Shown piece after piece: positions 16,237-17,886 of a stretch of 17,886 bases of DNA. The translations under genes and the position numbers were made by a program. The DNA is from Hyphomicrobiaceae bacterium (GTDB lineage Bacteria > Pseudomonadota > Alphaproteobacteria > Rhizobiales > Hyphomicrobiaceae), in assembly GCA_025359005.1 (NCBI GenBank), contig JANYHP010000576.1, forward strand, positions 1 through 17,886, given 5' to 3'. The notes below the pieces were generated by a model. The model was not told the origin of the DNA, searched no databases, and saw only the letters and a list, made by a program, of their open reading frames with translations. The number at the start of each line of letters is the position of its first letter. Position 1 is the first letter of the stretch.

Positions 16237-16409
16237 TGGGGCGGATCTCGTGATTGGCTGCAGGCTCGTTCCTGCTACACAGCTTTGGCGAGTGCAAGCG
16301 TCTCGTTCCTGTGACGCGGTGGGGCTTGAGTGACAGCGTCAAGGGCAGCCGATAGCTGCGCAAGCATATTAGAATCGTAAGAGCCAGTCGATCAGGGAAG
16401 CGATACCCC
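16237..16409. promoter_or_regulatory. Divergent intergenic region with operator-like repeats
   Basis: The 173-bp gap between the dehydroquinase-like gene and the Gfo/Idh/MocA gene holds several short repeats: a palindrome TGAC-AGC-GTCA at 16331-16341, an inverted repeat GCAGC-N5-GCTGC at 16345-16359, and a 10-bp direct repeat CTCGTTCCTG at 16265-16274 and 16302-16311 (37-bp period). A TAGAAT at 16370-16375 could be a -10 box for the + strand gene but has no good -35 at the right distance. The position suggests shared control by one regulator; none is encoded in the window. Confidence 0.4.
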
Positions 16410-17477
16410 ATGGACAAACTTCGTATCGCCGTCGTCGGCGCGGGCCTGATCGGTCAACGCCATATCGAGATGATCAAGGCGAGCCGTCTGTGCGTGCTGT
16501 CTGCGATTGTCGATCCCTCGACCGGTGCGGTTGCGTACGCAAAAATGCAGGGGGTGCCGATTTACACATCGCTGGACGCGCTGTTCGAACACACCAAGCC
16601 GGCCGGCGTTATCCTCGCCACGCCGAACCAGATGCACGTCGAGCAGGGGATGGCCTGTATTGCCGCCGGCGTCCCGGCACTTGTCGAGAAGCCCGTTGCG
16701 CATTCGCTCGAAGCGGGTCTGGCCTTGCAGGCGGCGACTGAAGCATCTGGCGTCAAAATGATGGTCGGTCATCATCGCCAGCACGGCTCGGTGATGGCCA
16801 AGGCGGTGGAGGTTATCCAATCGGGCGCGCTTGGCAGAGTAGTCGCGATCGTTGGCACCATGCTCATCTACAAGGCGGAAACGGAGGGGTACTTCGATGG
16901 CGCATACACGTGGCGCCGCGAGCCGGGCGCCGGCCCCGTGATGATCAACATGATCCATGAAATCGGCAATCTGCGTGCGCTGGCGGGCGACATCACGGAG
17001 GTGCACGCATTCGCGTCCAATGGCACGCGCGGGTTTGCGGTCGAGGATACCGCGGTGATGAATTTCCGCTTCGCCAGCGGCGCGCTTGGCACGTTTGCGC
17101 TGTCCGACACAGCCGCCACCGATCGCAACTGGGAGCATACGTCCGGCGAGGACGTGTTCCGGTATGCAAAAGCGCACACAGAGTCTGACGACTGCTATCT
17201 GGTGTCTGGCACCTGGGGCACGCTGGCGGTGCCGACGATGCGGCTGCAACGATACCTCAAGGACGAAGATCGGTCGTGGCACAAGGCGCTTCAGAAGTCG
17301 CAGATCAAGCCTGACGTGATCAACCCGCTGGCGGCGCAGATCGAACACTTTTGCGACGTGATCCGCGGCACATGCGAACCACGTGTCACAGTCCGCGACG
17401 GCGTGCAGAACCTGCGCGTCGTCGATGCCATTCTGCAATCGGCGCGCACGGGGCAATCAGTCAAGATCGCAGGATAG
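16410..17477 (+). CDS. Gfo/Idh/MocA-family NAD(P)-dependent oxidoreductase (355 aa)
   Basis: The N-terminal Rossmann fold begins MDKLRIAVVGAGLIGQRH, with the dinucleotide motif GAGLIG at residues 10-15. The family's EKP motif follows (Glu93-Lys94 in LVEKPVAHS). The C-terminal alpha/beta domain contains MVGHHRQH and the active-site stretch GPVMINMIHEIGNLRAL (about 176-192). These enzymes oxidise or reduce sugars, inositols and other polyols. The substrate here is unknown; the divergent dehydroquinase-like gene suggests a hydroxylated cyclic acid or inositol-type compound. AGGGA at 16394-16398 lies 11 nt before the ATG. The last 17 bp overlap the 3' end of the oxygenase-like remnant on the opposite strand. 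Confidence 0.92.
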   Translation: MDKLRIAVVGAGLIGQRHIEMIKASRLCVLSAIVDPSTGAVAYAKMQGVPIYTSLDALFEHTKPAGVILATPNQMHVEQGMACIAAGVPALVEKPVAHSLEAGLALQAATEASGVKMMVGHHRQHGSVMAKAVEVIQSGALGRVVAIVGTMLIYKAETEGYFDGAYTWRREPGAGPVMINMIHEIGNLRALAGDITEVHAFASNGTRGFAVEDTAVMNFRFASGALGTFALSDTAATDRNWEHTSGEDVFRYAKAHTESDDCYLVSGTWGTLAVPTMRLQRYLKDEDRSWHKALQKSQIKPDVINPLAAQIEHFCDVIRGTCEPRVTVRDGVQNLRVVDAILQSARTGQSVKIAG

Positions 17478-17667
17478 GCGGCGCCGACGCGAGTTCCCAT
17501 TGCTCGCGCCACTCGGCGCCGACGTAGTTGATGATGATCGACTTGCGCAGCTTTTTCAGCGAGTGATGGCCGACGCCATGCCAGCTGGTCTCGCCCGGAA
17601 TAAAGATGACTCCGAGGTTGCGTCCATAGGGTGCAGTGGTGACGTATTCGTAGTCGGGCGGGCCATC
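17461..17667 (-). pseudogene. 3' fragment of a 2OG-Fe(II)-oxygenase-like gene
   Basis: Reading from about 17667 down to a TGA at 17463-17461 gives a 68-residue C-terminal piece: GDGPPDYEYVTTAPYGRNL, then GVIFIPGETSWHGVGHHSL and LRKSIIINYVGAEWREQWEL. The WHG histidine followed by an arginine in an RKSIIINYV strand, and the closing EWR..WELA, resemble the ends of 2-oxoglutarate/Fe(II)-dependent oxygenase-like proteins often seen near polysaccharide or small-molecule clusters. The first metal-binding half (HxD) is missing and no start codon is plausible, because the sequence upstream is a P450 in another frame. The stop overlaps the end of the Gfo/Idh/MocA gene by 17 bp. The family call rests on few motifs. 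Confidence 0.6.
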
Positions 17668-17886
17668 GCCCAGGCCGGCGGATAGAGCCGCAGTGTCTCG
17701 AGGATCACGGAGCGGGTGTAGGTGAGTTGGTCGAGGTCTTCGGCGGTCGGCTCGCGATCGGCGTAGACGGCTTCCCCCGCGCGGCGGATGCGCTCGGCGG
17801 CCTCGGGGTGCTGGGACAGCAGATAAAGCGCCCAGCTCAAAGTCAGCGCCGTCGTCTCAGTGCCGGCCCAGAGATATTGCTTGATC
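17556..17886 (-). pseudogene. Cytochrome P450 fragment (I-helix to K-helix), cut at both ends
   Basis: The frame is open from the right window edge and begins within the I-helix: IKQYLWAGTETTALTLSWAL contains the oxygen-activating AGTETT. It continues through SQHPEAAERIRR to the K-helix ETLRLYPPAWAMAR (ExxR motif, ending at 17658). After that arginine a P450 should go on to the beta region and the haem-binding FxxGxxxC loop. Instead the frame reads PTTNTSPLHP and further non-P450 residues to a stop at 17558-17556, because the DNA is now an oxygenase-like gene read out of frame. With no haem cysteine this product cannot be a working P450. The N-terminal part lies beyond the window. Confidence 0.85.
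17656..17676 (-). other. Joint between the P450 gene and the oxygenase-like gene
   Basis: On the - strand these 21 bases read PAWAMAR in the P450 frame and GLGDGPP in the oxygenase-like frame, and each fits its own family. P450 sequence is convincing only before this point and oxygenase-like sequence only after it. The break therefore lies within a short stretch shared by both genes. The position is read directly; the cause is inferred. Confidence 0.65.

Noticed and set aside
1..17886. CRISPR arrays, tRNAs, rRNAs, insertion sequences or integrase genes
   Set aside because: No regular direct-repeat array, no recognisable RNA gene and no transposase motif were found. The two gene joints are not flanked by visible terminal inverted repeats or target duplications.

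Overview
The window looks like a GC-rich alphaproteobacterial chromosome segment, most plausibly from the Hyphomicrobiales (Rhizobiales) or a neighbouring order. That assignment rests on codon use, gene families and gene order; there is no rRNA or other lineage marker. It is densely coding and contains no tRNA, rRNA, CRISPR array or insertion sequence that I can see.

Layout, left to right. (1) 1-2203, + strand: an Mla-type lipid transport operon, with the 3' end of an MlaE-like permease, an MlaF-like ATPase, and an MCE (MlaD-like) protein carrying a PqiC-like auxiliary domain. The last gene is cut off and runs out of frame into the 3' end of a GNAT acetyltransferase (about 1941-2294) of the kind fused to acyl-CoA synthetase-like proteins. 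(2) 2310-9192, - strand: a transglutaminase / circularly permuted ATP-grasp plus alpha-E / transglutaminase-DUF2126 operon. A zinc-ribbon HEXXH metallopeptidase is divergent from it (9483-10526, +). Families of this kind are thought to make and process peptide-like linkages. (3) 10550-15764: an alkyl-sulfate oxidation module. An SdsA-type alkylsulfatase and an AlkJ-like GMC alcohol dehydrogenase form a - strand operon, and a coniferyl-aldehyde-dehydrogenase-type ALDH is divergent. Together they could take a long-chain alkyl sulfate to alcohol, aldehyde and fatty acid. (4) 15784-17477: a type II dehydroquinase homologue with altered substrate-binding residues, divergent from a Gfo/Idh/MocA dehydrogenase across a 173-bp gap with operator-like repeats. 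(5) 17461-17886, - strand: a cytochrome P450 fragment joined out of frame to the 3' end of a 2OG-Fe(II)-oxygenase-like gene.

The most informative observations are the two gene-fragment joints (near 1940 and 17660), the unusual dehydroquinase paralogue with its dehydrogenase partner, and the complete three-step alkyl sulfate pathway. Both joints bring together same-strand fragments of unrelated genes, out of frame, at a short stretch that reads sensibly in both parents. That fits either deletion at short homology or an assembly join. All family assignments come from recognised motifs; no searches were run.
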